Positions 51,735-60,511 of a stretch of DNA of 64,000 nucleotides are shown piece after piece; the stretch's first letter is position 1, and each line of letters begins with the position of its first letter. This DNA comes from Desulfoscipio gibsoniae DSM 7213. Lineage in GTDB: Bacteria; Bacillota; Desulfotomaculia; Desulfotomaculales; Desulfallaceae. The position numbers and the translations under genes are program-made. The notes under the pieces are model-generated. The model did no database searches, was not told the DNA's origin, and saw only the letters and a list, made by a program, of their open reading frames with translations. The DNA is taken from assembly GCF_000233715.2 (NCBI RefSeq), contig NC_021184.1, positions 620,001 through 684,000 of the forward strand. Reading direction: 5' to 3'.

Positions 51735-52154
51735 ATGGAAGAGCAGGTAATCTATCATCCTGATTTTTTTGTAGTATCAGAAGGAGGAGAGAAACCATAT
51801 TTAATAGCATTCCGCTGCAAAGAATGTGGTAAAACGTGGTTTCCTATACTACCGTATTGTCCCAATTGTTGGTCAAACGAATTCGACAAAAGGGAGCTGC
51901 GCAAAGGTAAACTTTATACCTATACGATCATGTACACTCCGCAAAAAGGTATTAAACCACCCCTGGCTTTTGGGTTTGTTGACTTTCCGGAAGAAGGCGT
52001 AAGGGTTGGCGCGCAAATTGAAATGGATGCTGATGTTGAGAAAATAAAGGAACATATAAAAATAGGTATGGAAATGGAGGTAAGGGCTGGTGTAATTCGG
52101 GAGGACGCCAGCGGGAAAGATACTATAAGTTACAAGTTTATTCCTGTAGGATAA
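51735..52154 (+). CDS. bbsA: BbsA-like zinc-ribbon/OB-fold subunit (copy 2)
   Basis: 139 residues: zinc ribbon CKECGKTWFP/YCPNCWS and an OB fold. ATG 51735 replaces the TTG of copy 1. Differences from copy 1 are spread along the gene (VIPEG/VVSEG, GYID/GFVD, EVGADVEKIKEQ/EMDADVEKIKEH). First gene behind the sigma-54 motif. Confidence 0.9.
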   Translation: MEEQVIYHPDFFVVSEGGEKPYLIAFRCKECGKTWFPILPYCPNCWSNEFDKRELRKGKLYTYTIMYTPQKGIKPPLAFGFVDFPEEGVRVGAQIEMDADVEKIKEHIKIGMEMEVRAGVIREDASGKDTISYKFIPVG

Positions 52155-52260
52155 AATTTTACTCGGGATACTCTATTAAATTTATAAAAATACATGTCCT
52201 TTTAAAATATTAAAGCATACACTTTTTGACAATTTTCATATGGGAGGTGCAACAAAATAA

Positions 52261-53421
52261 ATGAATTATAGAGATGTTTATATTATCGGTGTAGGTATGA
52301 CCAAGATATATAAAAAGGCACCCGTAACCGCTGATGAATTAGGAAGACAAGCAATCCATACAGCAGTCAAAGATGCCGGTATTTCACCTAAAGAAATTCA
52401 ATCCATATTTATCGGTGAAATGGGAGGTCTGTCCGGCAGCGTATGTTTCGGCCAGCGTGTTTGCGGAACCCTCGGGCTGGGCGGCGTTCCCATGGCCAAC
52501 GTGGAAAGCGCTTGTTCCAGTGGGGCTATAGCTGTCCACCTGGCGTATAAAGATGTGGCGACGGGCAAAAGTGATGTAGCCATGGGCATAGGCGTGCAAC
52601 ACCTTTCCAGTTCAAGAGCAGCCGGCACCGGACTGGCACCGGACCCCAGAGACCCCGAAGGGATCCAGGGGGCGACAATGGCAGGTATATATGCCATGCG
52701 GGCCCAGCGTTACCTGCACGAGTTTGATGCCACACCAACTGATTTAGCCCTGGTTTCGGTTAAAAACCGCAGGCATGCAGCGATGAACCCGTATTCTTCT
52801 TACCAGCAGCCAATTACCGTTGAGGAAGTGTTAAGCGCCAGGACGATTGCCGATCCCCTCACCATGCTGATGTGCTGTCCAAACGCCGACGGTGGCGCGG
52901 CAGTAATCGTCGCCACCAAAGAAAAAGCGCTGCAGCTGGGCAGCAAGCTGGTCCGTATAGCAGCGAGCTCACTGACTTCCGGCATATTCAGAAACGACTT
53001 CAGAGACATGACAGAGATGGAAATTACCATTAGATGTACCAAAAAAGCCTATGATATGGCAGGCGTGGGTCCCGATGATATCAACATGGTCGAGTGTCAC
53101 GACGCCTTTGCCATTGGAGAATTCTTATATTATGAAGCCATGGGCTTTTGTAAACATGGTGAAGCGGGCCACTTTATCAGAAGCGGCGGTCCCGATTACG
53201 GTGGCAAGGTAGTATTCAGCCCCCGGGGAGGCCTGTTATCATGCGGTCACCCAACCGGTTGTACCGGAGCCGCTCAGATTGTAGAGGCAACCTGGCAATT
53301 ACGGGGCGATGCCGGAGCCCGTCAGGTGCCGGACTGTAAAGCCGCCATAACCCATGTGACGGGCGGCGGGGTATACGGTTTGGATAATGCAGCCTGCACA
53401 ATGCATATACTTACACGTTAA
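52261..53421 (+). CDS. bbsB: BbsB, benzoylsuccinyl-CoA thiolase (copy 2)
   Basis: 386 residues, protein identical to copy 1, with Cys85 in ESACSSGA. Start is ATG here, GTG in copy 1. The nearly perfect identity begins about at this gene's ribosome binding site (GGGAGGTGCAAC), marking the left edge of the conversion tract. Confidence 0.92.
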   Translation: MNYRDVYIIGVGMTKIYKKAPVTADELGRQAIHTAVKDAGISPKEIQSIFIGEMGGLSGSVCFGQRVCGTLGLGGVPMANVESACSSGAIAVHLAYKDVATGKSDVAMGIGVQHLSSSRAAGTGLAPDPRDPEGIQGATMAGIYAMRAQRYLHEFDATPTDLALVSVKNRRHAAMNPYSSYQQPITVEEVLSARTIADPLTMLMCCPNADGGAAVIVATKEKALQLGSKLVRIAASSLTSGIFRNDFRDMTEMEITIRCTKKAYDMAGVGPDDINMVECHDAFAIGEFLYYEAMGFCKHGEAGHFIRSGGPDYGGKVVFSPRGGLLSCGHPTGCTGAAQIVEATWQLRGDAGARQVPDCKAAITHVTGGGVYGLDNAACTMHILTR

Positions 53422-53470
53422 TCAACCAGCATGAAACATTAATTGAATTTACCGGGAGGAGGATAACGCA

Positions 53471-54226
53471 ATGAGTGTGCAAGATAGAGTTGCTCTGGTT
53501 ACCGGTTCCGGGGGCGGAATCGGGGAAGTGGTAGCCAAAACCCTTGCGCAAAACGGGGCCAGGGTGGTTATCAACGATATTAATGAAGAAAATGTGATGA
53601 GAGTTGCAGAAGATATAAAAAACGCGGGCGGAGAAGCACTGGGCTTTGTTGCGGACATCTCACAAAGACAACAGGTCCAAATGATGATTAATAGAACCGT
53701 GGAGCGTTTCGGCAGTATTGACATCCTGGTCAACAATGCGGGGATCGCCAAAGACAAGGGCTTTCTTGAAATGACTGAGGAAGATTGGGACAGTGTACTT
53801 AATGTAAACCTTAAAGGGATGTTTAATACCTGCCAGGCAGCCATAGCCCACATGAGGGAAAGGAAATACGGGCGGATTATCAATATTTCGTCCCGGGCCT
53901 GGCTGGGCTGGCCGGGGCAGGCCAACTATTCAGCATCCAAGGGTGGCGTGGTAAGTCTTAGCAGAACACTGGCACTGGAAATGGCTAAACATAAAATCAC
54001 GGTTAACTGTATAGCGCCTGGGATTATCAGAACTCCTTTATTCGATATGTTAAAGGAAGAAGTACAAAAAAATCTGCTGGCACTCCAGCCCGTGGGCAGA
54101 ATCGGAGAGCCGGAGGAAATTGCTTATGGCGTTCTGTTTTTCGCTTCTGACGAATCCAATTACGTTACCGGGCAAACCATATTTATTTGCGGCGGCAAGA
54201 GTATCTACAGTTCACTATCCGTTTAA
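53471..54226 (+). CDS. bbsC: BbsC, SDR dehydrogenase subunit (copy 2)
   Basis: 251 residues with the same complete NAD-binding and Ser-Tyr-Lys motifs as copy 1. The one residue change seen is Glu for Lys in GFLEMTEED. A few silent changes are scattered along the gene. Confidence 0.9.
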   Translation: MSVQDRVALVTGSGGGIGEVVAKTLAQNGARVVINDINEENVMRVAEDIKNAGGEALGFVADISQRQQVQMMINRTVERFGSIDILVNNAGIAKDKGFLEMTEEDWDSVLNVNLKGMFNTCQAAIAHMRERKYGRIINISSRAWLGWPGQANYSASKGGVVSLSRTLALEMAKHKITVNCIAPGIIRTPLFDMLKEEVQKNLLALQPVGRIGEPEEIAYGVLFFASDESNYVTGQTIFICGGKSIYSSLSV

Positions 54227-54255
54227 TGCTTTAATTGGAAGGAGGTTAAAAGGAT

Positions 54256-55002
54256 ATGCAAGTTAAAGATAGAGTAGCTCTTATCACAGGTTCGGGAGGC
54301 GGCATAGGGGAAGGAATAGCCAAGAAACTGGCCAAGTGCGGGGCCAAAGTAGTAGTTAACGACGTTGACAACACCAAGGTTGACCGTGTTGTGGGAGAAA
54401 TCCTCGAAGCCGGTGGCACAGCCATGGGTATAGTTGCAGATATAACCAAACTGGCTGAAGTCGAGTCAATGTTCAATAAAACAGTTGAACAATATGGTCA
54501 AATTGACATTCTGGTCAACAACGCCGGGGTAGCCAGGGACAAATCAATCAGAAAGTTAACCGAAGAAGACTGGGACATCGTATTAAACGTCAACCTGAAA
54601 GGCGCGTTCTTCTGTGCTAAAGTAGCCTCTGAATATATGAGAAATCAAGGTTACGGTAGAATCATCAATATCTCCTCAAGGGCCTGGCTGGGCGGCCCGG
54701 GGCAAGCCAACTATTCCGCGTCCAAAGGCGGTATAGTCAGCCTCACCAGGACACTGGCCCTGGAGCTGGGCAGGAAAGGTGTTACCGTAAACTGTATCGC
54801 ACCCGGTTTAATCGACACACCACTATGGCAAATTCTTACGCCCGAGATCCAAGAACGGCTCAGGAATAAACAACCCGGTAAAGACATCGGCAATGTTGAT
54901 GACATCGCCAATGGAGTGCTGTTCTTTGCCGGTGAGGGGGCAGGTTACATTACCGGGCAAACTATCTTTATCTGCGGTGGCCGGAGCTTATTCGCGGGTT
55001 GA
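54256..55002 (+). CDS. bbsD: BbsD, SDR dehydrogenase subunit (copy 2)
   Basis: 248 residues, colinear with copy 1, with intact TGSGGGIGE, NNAG and NYSASK. It differs near the end (KDIGNVDD). Its last bases begin the leader that is duplicated downstream. Confidence 0.9.
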   Translation: MQVKDRVALITGSGGGIGEGIAKKLAKCGAKVVVNDVDNTKVDRVVGEILEAGGTAMGIVADITKLAEVESMFNKTVEQYGQIDILVNNAGVARDKSIRKLTEEDWDIVLNVNLKGAFFCAKVASEYMRNQGYGRIINISSRAWLGGPGQANYSASKGGIVSLTRTLALELGRKGVTVNCIAPGLIDTPLWQILTPEIQERLRNKQPGKDIGNVDDIANGVLFFAGEGAGYITGQTIFICGGRSLFAG

Positions 55003-55145
55003 TGTTAACTGGTTAATTAAAAGAATACCGGCAGCTGGTTTTGAGCTGCCGGTAAGCAGGAACTCTTGGCCTGCCGCGATAGAACCACCCGGCAGGTGAG
55101 AGAGGAGGTAAAGATACAGTATGGAATCAAAAACAAGTCCACTCG
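54994..55145 (+). repeat. First copy of the duplicated bbsD-bbsE leader
   Basis: Runs from GCGGGTTGATGTTAACTGG through the ACCGGCAGCTG hairpin and AGAGGAGG to the first eight codons of bbsE. It recurs at 55251-55437, with island repeat R6 between the two copies. Confidence 0.85.
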
Positions 55146-55186
55146 GATTTACCGTGGTGCCAGGTGTTGAAAGGTTGAAAGGTTGA
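55121..55186 (+). pseudogene. False-start 5' fragment of bbsE2
   Basis: ATG 55121 with AGAGGAGG upstream encodes MESKTSPLG and then runs into repeat R6, stopping after 21 residues at TGA 55184-55186. The real bbsE2 starts at 55413 with the same eight codons and ribosome binding site. Ribosomes may still initiate here. Confidence 0.85.
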
Positions 55187-55242
55187 AAGTTGAAAATGAA
55201 GACGATCAGGGGTAATGGCTCAATAAGTAATTTTCGCTGTAG
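55156..55242 (+). repeat. Dispersed island repeat R6 between leader duplicates
   Basis: Same order as R1: GGTGCCAGGTGTTGAAAG, GGTTGAAAG units, GACGATCAGGGGTAATGG and TAATTTTCGCTGTAG. Confidence 0.85.
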
Positions 55243-55250
55243 TATTAACT

Positions 55251-55437
55251 GCGGGTTGATATTGACCGGTTAAATAAATGGGCTTTATCCCCTTCCCCTG
55301 CGGGAGGGGATAAAAGGATACCGGCAGCTGCTCTAAGTTACCGGTAAGCAGGAACTCTTGGCCTGCCGCGATAGAACCACCCGGCAGGTGAGAGAGGAGG
55401 TAAAGAAACAGTATGGAATCAAAAACAAGTCCACTCG
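55251..55437 (+). repeat. Second copy of the duplicated bbsD-bbsE leader
   Basis: Contains the extra CCCCTTCCCC...GGGAGGGG stem that the copy 1 leader also has but the first duplicate lacks, so this copy looks like the older, copy-1-type leader. Confidence 0.8.
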
Positions 55438-56660
55438 CGGATGTACGGGTACTGGAATTGGCCGGAGAAGTTGGCAGCTGTGCCGGAAAAATGTTTGCAG
55501 ATCTAGGCGCCGATGTGATTCATATCGAACCGCCTCAAGGTGATCCGGCCAGAGCATATCAACCTTTTTACAAAGATGTGCCCAGTACCGAAGGAAGTCT
55601 TGAATATCAGTACTTTAACACCAACAAAAGAGGTATGGTCCTGGATATAACCACCGAGGAAGGTAAGGAAATATTTCTTAAACTGGTAAAAACAGCCGAC
55701 ATCCTTATCGAGAACGAACGCCCCGGTTGCCTTGATCAACTGGGGCTGGGCTACAGTCAATTAAGCGCTGTAAACCCAAAGCTTGTTCATGTAGCCATAA
55801 CCCCCTTTGGGCAGGATGGCCCGTATAAAGATTTTCCGCAGTCGGATCTGGTATGCATGGCTATGGGTGGCTTTTTATACCTGGCCGGCAAAGATGATGA
55901 AAAACCCTCCCGGGCATACGGCGATCAAGCATATATGATGGGTTCACTGTATGCGGCAATGGGAAGTATCATCGCCCTGTATCATGCTGAAGCAACCGGA
56001 GAAGGACAGTTTCTGGATGTTTCCATGCAGGAGAGCGTATCCACCGCCCTGGAAAACGCGGTGCAATACTATGACCTGGAAGGTATAATCCGCAGGAGCT
56101 TAATCGGTGCGGAAGCCGGATATGGTACATATCCCTGTTGGGACGGGTATGTCTTTGTAATGGCGGCCATGGGTAAAAACCGCTACCTGTGGGATCCCTT
56201 CGTTGATTGGCTGATCGAAGATAAAATTGAAGGCGCTGAAGTTCTAAGGGGCGATGAATGGTTGGACCCGCTGTATCGCCGCAAAGAGGAATCGGTAGAA
56301 ACATTCAAGAAAATCGTTGAACCTTTCCTAATGAATAAAGATAAGCTGTTTTTATATGAGGAAAGCCAGCGCCGCAAATGCTGTGTTTTCCCCGTGAGCA
56401 GCCCCAAGGATGTTTACAACAATCCCCAACTGCAATACCGGAAATTTTTCAAAACAATGTACCATGAAGCACTGGGGGGCGAGATCCATTATCCCGGTCC
56501 TGCTTATGATATGACTGAGATGAAGTGGGAGCTGAGTAAACCGGCTCCGGTTTTCGGGCAGCACACCAGTGAGATTCTGCAGGAATTGGGGTATACACCT
56601 GATCAAATAGCAGTGCTGGTGAAAGGGGGTGTAGTGGTTGTCAAAGAAGATGCCGCTTGA
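55413..56660 (+). CDS. bbsE: BbsE, succinyl-CoA:benzylsuccinate CoA-transferase subunit (copy 2)
   Basis: 415 residues, same motifs as copy 1 (GDQAYMMGS, GEGQFLDVSMQE). It overlaps bbsF by 23 bp. Differences cluster in the first 110 codons, which adjoin the rearranged leader; the rest is almost identical apart from CWDGYV. Confidence 0.92.
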   Translation: MESKTSPLADVRVLELAGEVGSCAGKMFADLGADVIHIEPPQGDPARAYQPFYKDVPSTEGSLEYQYFNTNKRGMVLDITTEEGKEIFLKLVKTADILIENERPGCLDQLGLGYSQLSAVNPKLVHVAITPFGQDGPYKDFPQSDLVCMAMGGFLYLAGKDDEKPSRAYGDQAYMMGSLYAAMGSIIALYHAEATGEGQFLDVSMQESVSTALENAVQYYDLEGIIRRSLIGAEAGYGTYPCWDGYVFVMAAMGKNRYLWDPFVDWLIEDKIEGAEVLRGDEWLDPLYRRKEESVETFKKIVEPFLMNKDKLFLYEESQRRKCCVFPVSSPKDVYNNPQLQYRKFFKTMYHEALGGEIHYPGPAYDMTEMKWELSKPAPVFGQHTSEILQELGYTPDQIAVLVKGGVVVVKEDAA

Positions 56661-57858
56661 TGGAATTATTGTAGCCGACTTTACCTGGGTAGGAGCCGGT
56701 CCCATAGCCACCCGGTTCTTGAGCGAATATGGTGCCAAGGTGATTAAGATTGAAACAAAAAGCAAGCCTGAAATACTGCGGATGACGGGACCATTTAAAG
56801 ACGGCATACCCGGGGTAGATCGAAGCGGCTATTTCAGCAACCGCAACCCCAATAAACAAAGTATCTCTTTAAATATGAAACACCCTAAAGCCCGTGATGT
56901 CGCAGCCCGGATAATTGAAAAGAGCGATCTGGTAATTAATAACTTCAGACCAGGGGTTATGGAAAAATGGAAGTTGGGCTACGAAGACGTTAAAAAGATT
57001 AAGCCAGATATCATATTTGTCACCATGTCAATGCAAGGATCATCCGGTCCGCACAGCTCTTACATGGGATTCGGGGCCACGCTTAACGCCCTGGTCGGTT
57101 TCAACCACCTGAGCGGTTTTCCCGACCAGCCTCCTTTCGGTACGGGAACAAACTACTCCGACCACGTTGCAGTGCCGACCCATACAATTTTTGCCCTTAT
57201 GGCGGCGTTCAGACACCGCAATAAAACCGGTAAAGGGCAATTTATTGAAATCCCGCAGTCGGAAGCAGCGATTTGCATGAAACCGGTTGCGGTCATGGAT
57301 TATGCCGTCAACGGCCGTGAACAAAGCCGCATCGGCAACAGGCATCTCAATGCGGCACCCCACGGGGTTTACCGGACATCGGGCGATAAAAGGTGGATCG
57401 GCATAGCCGTATACAATGACAGCGAATGGGAGTCCCTGAAAAATGTAATGGGTAATCCGGCGTGGGCCAATGACCCCAAATTCGCCACCAAAGAAGGGCG
57501 GATGGCCAACCAGGATCAGCTGGACAGCATGATTGAAAAATGGACCAGTGGGCAAGACGGCCATGAACTGATGCAAAAATTGGCCGGCAGCGGAGTGCGG
57601 GCCGGCATGGTGCTAAATGCCAAGGATATGTTGGAAGACCCGCAGATGCAAGCAAGGGGCCACTGGGTTTACCTGGACCACCCGGAAATAGGGGTAAGCG
57701 CGTATAACGGTTGTCCAGTCCACATGTCCAAAACGCCTGCCCAGTACAAAACAGCCGCGCCTTTACTGGGCCAGCATACTGAGGAAGTAATGAAGGAATT
57801 TTTAAATATGGACGACCGGGAGTATAAGCAATTAGAAGCTGATCAAGTGTTTGCATAA
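56638..57858 (+). CDS. bbsF: BbsF, succinyl-CoA:benzylsuccinate CoA-transferase subunit (copy 2)
   Basis: 406 residues, identical to copy 1 at protein level, including the Asp of NYSDHVAV. TTG 56638 start with GAAAGGGGG upstream. Confidence 0.92.
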   Translation: MSKKMPLDGIIVADFTWVGAGPIATRFLSEYGAKVIKIETKSKPEILRMTGPFKDGIPGVDRSGYFSNRNPNKQSISLNMKHPKARDVAARIIEKSDLVINNFRPGVMEKWKLGYEDVKKIKPDIIFVTMSMQGSSGPHSSYMGFGATLNALVGFNHLSGFPDQPPFGTGTNYSDHVAVPTHTIFALMAAFRHRNKTGKGQFIEIPQSEAAICMKPVAVMDYAVNGREQSRIGNRHLNAAPHGVYRTSGDKRWIGIAVYNDSEWESLKNVMGNPAWANDPKFATKEGRMANQDQLDSMIEKWTSGQDGHELMQKLAGSGVRAGMVLNAKDMLEDPQMQARGHWVYLDHPEIGVSAYNGCPVHMSKTPAQYKTAAPLLGQHTEEVMKEFLNMDDREYKQLEADQVFA

Positions 57859-57868
57859 CACTACAGCG

Positions 57869-57951
57869 ATGGTGCCAGGTGTTGAAAGGTTGAAAGTTGA
57901 AAATGAAGACGATCAGGGGTAATGGCTCAATAAGTAATTTTCGCTGTAATA
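57869..57951 (+). repeat. Dispersed island repeat R7
   Basis: Same sequence and position (bbsF-bbsG gap) as R1, so it was copied together with the operon. Confidence 0.88.
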
Positions 57952-58003
57952 ATAATAAAAAACCATATTTACCGGGTTACTTTTAACATAAGGGGGAGCA
58001 CCT

Positions 58004-59209
58004 ATGGATTTTTCCTTACCTGAAGAGTATGTAATGCTAAAACAGATGGTGCGCAAGTTTACCGAAAAAGAAATGTTTCCACTGGAACAAACCATTATCA
58101 ACCGGGAAGCGGAAAGAGGTCTGTCGGACACGCCCGTCATTCCCCCCGAAGATGAAAAGAGGCTGCTGGAAAAAACAAATGAATTAGGCCTATGGGGTAT
58201 CGACGTCCCGGAGAAATTCGGGGGGCAGGAACTGGGCTACCTGGCCAAGGTCATTGTGGTGGAGGAGATGAACCGTTCCATTGTTCCTTTGACGCTTCCT
58301 CCCGATGCACCGAACCTGAATTATTTACTGTCCTGCTGCAATGAGCAGCAATATGAAAAATACCTCTTGCCCTATGCTCGGGGAGAAAAAATATCCGCCC
58401 TGGCTATGACCGAGCCCAACGCGGGCACCGACGCCGGCGGTATCCAATTGCGCGCCGACCGCCGGGGAGATAAGTGGGTATTAAACGGCAGCAAAATGTT
58501 CATCAGTTTTGCCCATAAGGCCGATTTCTTCATCACCATTGCGGTATCGGATAGGGAAAAGGGCAAAAGGGGCGGTTTTACAGCCTTCCTGGTGGATAAG
58601 GACACACCCGGCCTGACTGTTGTCCGCAATATTCCGGTTATCGGAGAAATGGTATCCTATGAGCTTGTTTACGATAATGTGGAACTGGATGAAAGCCAGG
58701 TACTGGGTGAGGTTGGGCAGGCTTTTATCCCACTGCAGAACCGCTTTGGCGTGCGCCGTATGGAGCTGGGGGCCCGCTGCTGCGGAATGGCGGATAGACT
58801 AATTAAGCTAATGATTGAACAGGCCAATATTAGGACAACATTCGGCAAGCCCCTGGCTGATCGCCAGGCTGTGCAATGGTGGATAACTAATTCAACGATG
58901 GATCTGCATGCCGCGCGGTTGATGGTTTATCATGCTGCCTGGAAAGCGGACCAGGGGATTAAAGATTTGCGTTTGGAAGCAGCCATGGTCAAGGTATTTT
59001 GTACCGAGATGCTTACCCGTATAGCGGACCGGGCAATTCAAGTGCATGGCGGACTAGGCCTTAGCAAGGAAATGCCCATTGAATACATTTACAGACTGGT
59101 ACGTATTCTTCGTATAGTAGAAGGTCCGTCCGAGATACACCGCTGGCTGGTGGCTAGGGAATTAACCAAGAAAAACAAGGTCTATGATACATTTGCACTC
59201 GAGAGGTAG
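58004..59209 (+). CDS. bbsG: BbsG, benzylsuccinyl-CoA dehydrogenase (copy 2)
   Basis: 401 residues with Glu373 in VEGPSEIHRW. Nearly identical to copy 1 up to about codon 260, then several replacements (CGMAD for CGLAD, NSTMD for NSMMD, RILRI for RIFRI, TKKNK for TRNNK). Confidence 0.93.
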   Translation: MDFSLPEEYVMLKQMVRKFTEKEMFPLEQTIINREAERGLSDTPVIPPEDEKRLLEKTNELGLWGIDVPEKFGGQELGYLAKVIVVEEMNRSIVPLTLPPDAPNLNYLLSCCNEQQYEKYLLPYARGEKISALAMTEPNAGTDAGGIQLRADRRGDKWVLNGSKMFISFAHKADFFITIAVSDREKGKRGGFTAFLVDKDTPGLTVVRNIPVIGEMVSYELVYDNVELDESQVLGEVGQAFIPLQNRFGVRRMELGARCCGMADRLIKLMIEQANIRTTFGKPLADRQAVQWWITNSTMDLHAARLMVYHAAWKADQGIKDLRLEAAMVKVFCTEMLTRIADRAIQVHGGLGLSKEMPIEYIYRLVRILRIVEGPSEIHRWLVARELTKKNKVYDTFALER

Positions 59210-59256
59210 TCTAATTTTAAAATTAGTTAATAAATCTAAAGGAAGGGGAATGAAGA

Positions 59257-60024
59257 GTGGGCGTACTTTTTGAAAAAGAAGGTCATGTGGCCATTGTTAC
59301 CTTAAACCGGCCGGAGGCATTAAACGCCTTGGATCCTGAATCCTGGGATGAACTACAACAAATTTGGCACGATATAAAAACCGATCCGGAAATCCGTGTA
59401 ACGGTTTTAACCGGGGCCGGGGAAAAATCCTTCTGTACAGGCTCGGATATGAAGAAAACCATGCCCCCCAAGGAGAATTATGCTTCCACATATTTTGAAT
59501 CTGAAAGTTTAATTGCATCAATGGAAATGTGGAAACCAATCATCTGTGCCATCAACGGCTATGCCATCGGCGGCGGTCTGGAAATGGCCCTTGCCTGCGA
59601 TATCCGCATAGCATCCTCAAAGGCTTCCTTTGGCTTATCGGAAGTTAAAGTAGGCAGCCTTCCCGGCCTAGGCGGCACACAACGCCTGCTCCGTGCCATA
59701 TCATCGGCCATTGCCATGAAGATGCTTTTAACAGCCGAACGTATTAGTGCTGAGGAAGCATACCGGATCGGCCTGATTAGTGATGTTGTAGAACCCGATC
59801 AGCTTTTAGACTACGCCAAACAAATGGCCAACAAAATTGCCAATAATGCTCCACTATCAGTAAAAGCGGCCAAGCAGGCAGTTGTTATTGGCGCCGATCT
59901 GCCCCTCAGACAAGGTATGGCCTATGAAAACCTGCTCTGGGGAATACTCCGGGACACCGAGGACAGGATTGAAGGCCGCGTAGCATTTGCCGAGAAGAGA
60001 CCTCCGCAATATAAGGGCAGGTAA
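59257..60024 (+). CDS. bbsH: BbsH, phenylitaconyl-CoA hydratase (copy 2)
   Basis: 255-residue crotonase with both catalytic Glu (GGGLEMALACD, GLSEVKVGSLPG). GTG 59257 follows GGAAGGGG, 47 bp after bbsG without the repeat found in copy 1. Outside the high-identity tract. Confidence 0.92.
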   Translation: MGVLFEKEGHVAIVTLNRPEALNALDPESWDELQQIWHDIKTDPEIRVTVLTGAGEKSFCTGSDMKKTMPPKENYASTYFESESLIASMEMWKPIICAINGYAIGGGLEMALACDIRIASSKASFGLSEVKVGSLPGLGGTQRLLRAISSAIAMKMLLTAERISAEEAYRIGLISDVVEPDQLLDYAKQMANKIANNAPLSVKAAKQAVVIGADLPLRQGMAYENLLWGILRDTEDRIEGRVAFAEKRPPQYKGR

Positions 60025-60078
60025 GTTATAAAAGACAGTTTTGACTTTAACACTACAGTTTCATTTCGACGGTGAGGT

Positions 60079-60125
60079 GGTGCCAGGTGTTGAAAGTCAA
60101 TTTTCAGCTTTCAACACCTGGCACC
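60079..60125. repeat. Palindromic island repeat R8 behind bbsH copy 2
   Basis: GGTGCCAGGTGTTGAAAG and its exact reverse complement as 18-bp arms around an 11-base spacer. It occupies the same place as R3 behind bbsH copy 1, both preceded by GACGGTGAGGT, and may serve as a transcript end. The remaining gap to 60511 shows no credible gene. Confidence 0.85.
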
Positions 60126-60511
60126 TGCCAAGACGACAAAAGCTTTGAACAATGGAGCCTTTACAAATACATTGCGACAACGAGAAACGAGGCTATCAAG
60201 TTTGAAAAAATCCCGGTTTTAAGCCGTAGCATATGGTATTGTTCTATAAAAGTACTAACAATTCGTTATATATATTCAATGCCAGAAAATTTATATCGGT
60301 CTTTTTATATACAAGGATGGGGTACCCACCAGGTAATACTTTTAGGTTAGCCCATAATTCCACCTTTAGTTAATTAAATTAAGCACTGACATATGTAAAA
60401 TCTAATTATACAATAAATTAACATCAACAACAATAATTTGCCGCAACATAATCCAACGTTTAATAAGTGTTTAGCCAGTGCCTCAAATACTAGAAAAAGG
60501 TGGAAATATCA

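Noticed and set aside
60072-60350. 92-codon plus-strand frame behind bbsH copy 2
   Set aside because: It starts before the palindromic repeat R8, reads through the whole of it, and has no ribosome binding site or family resemblance.
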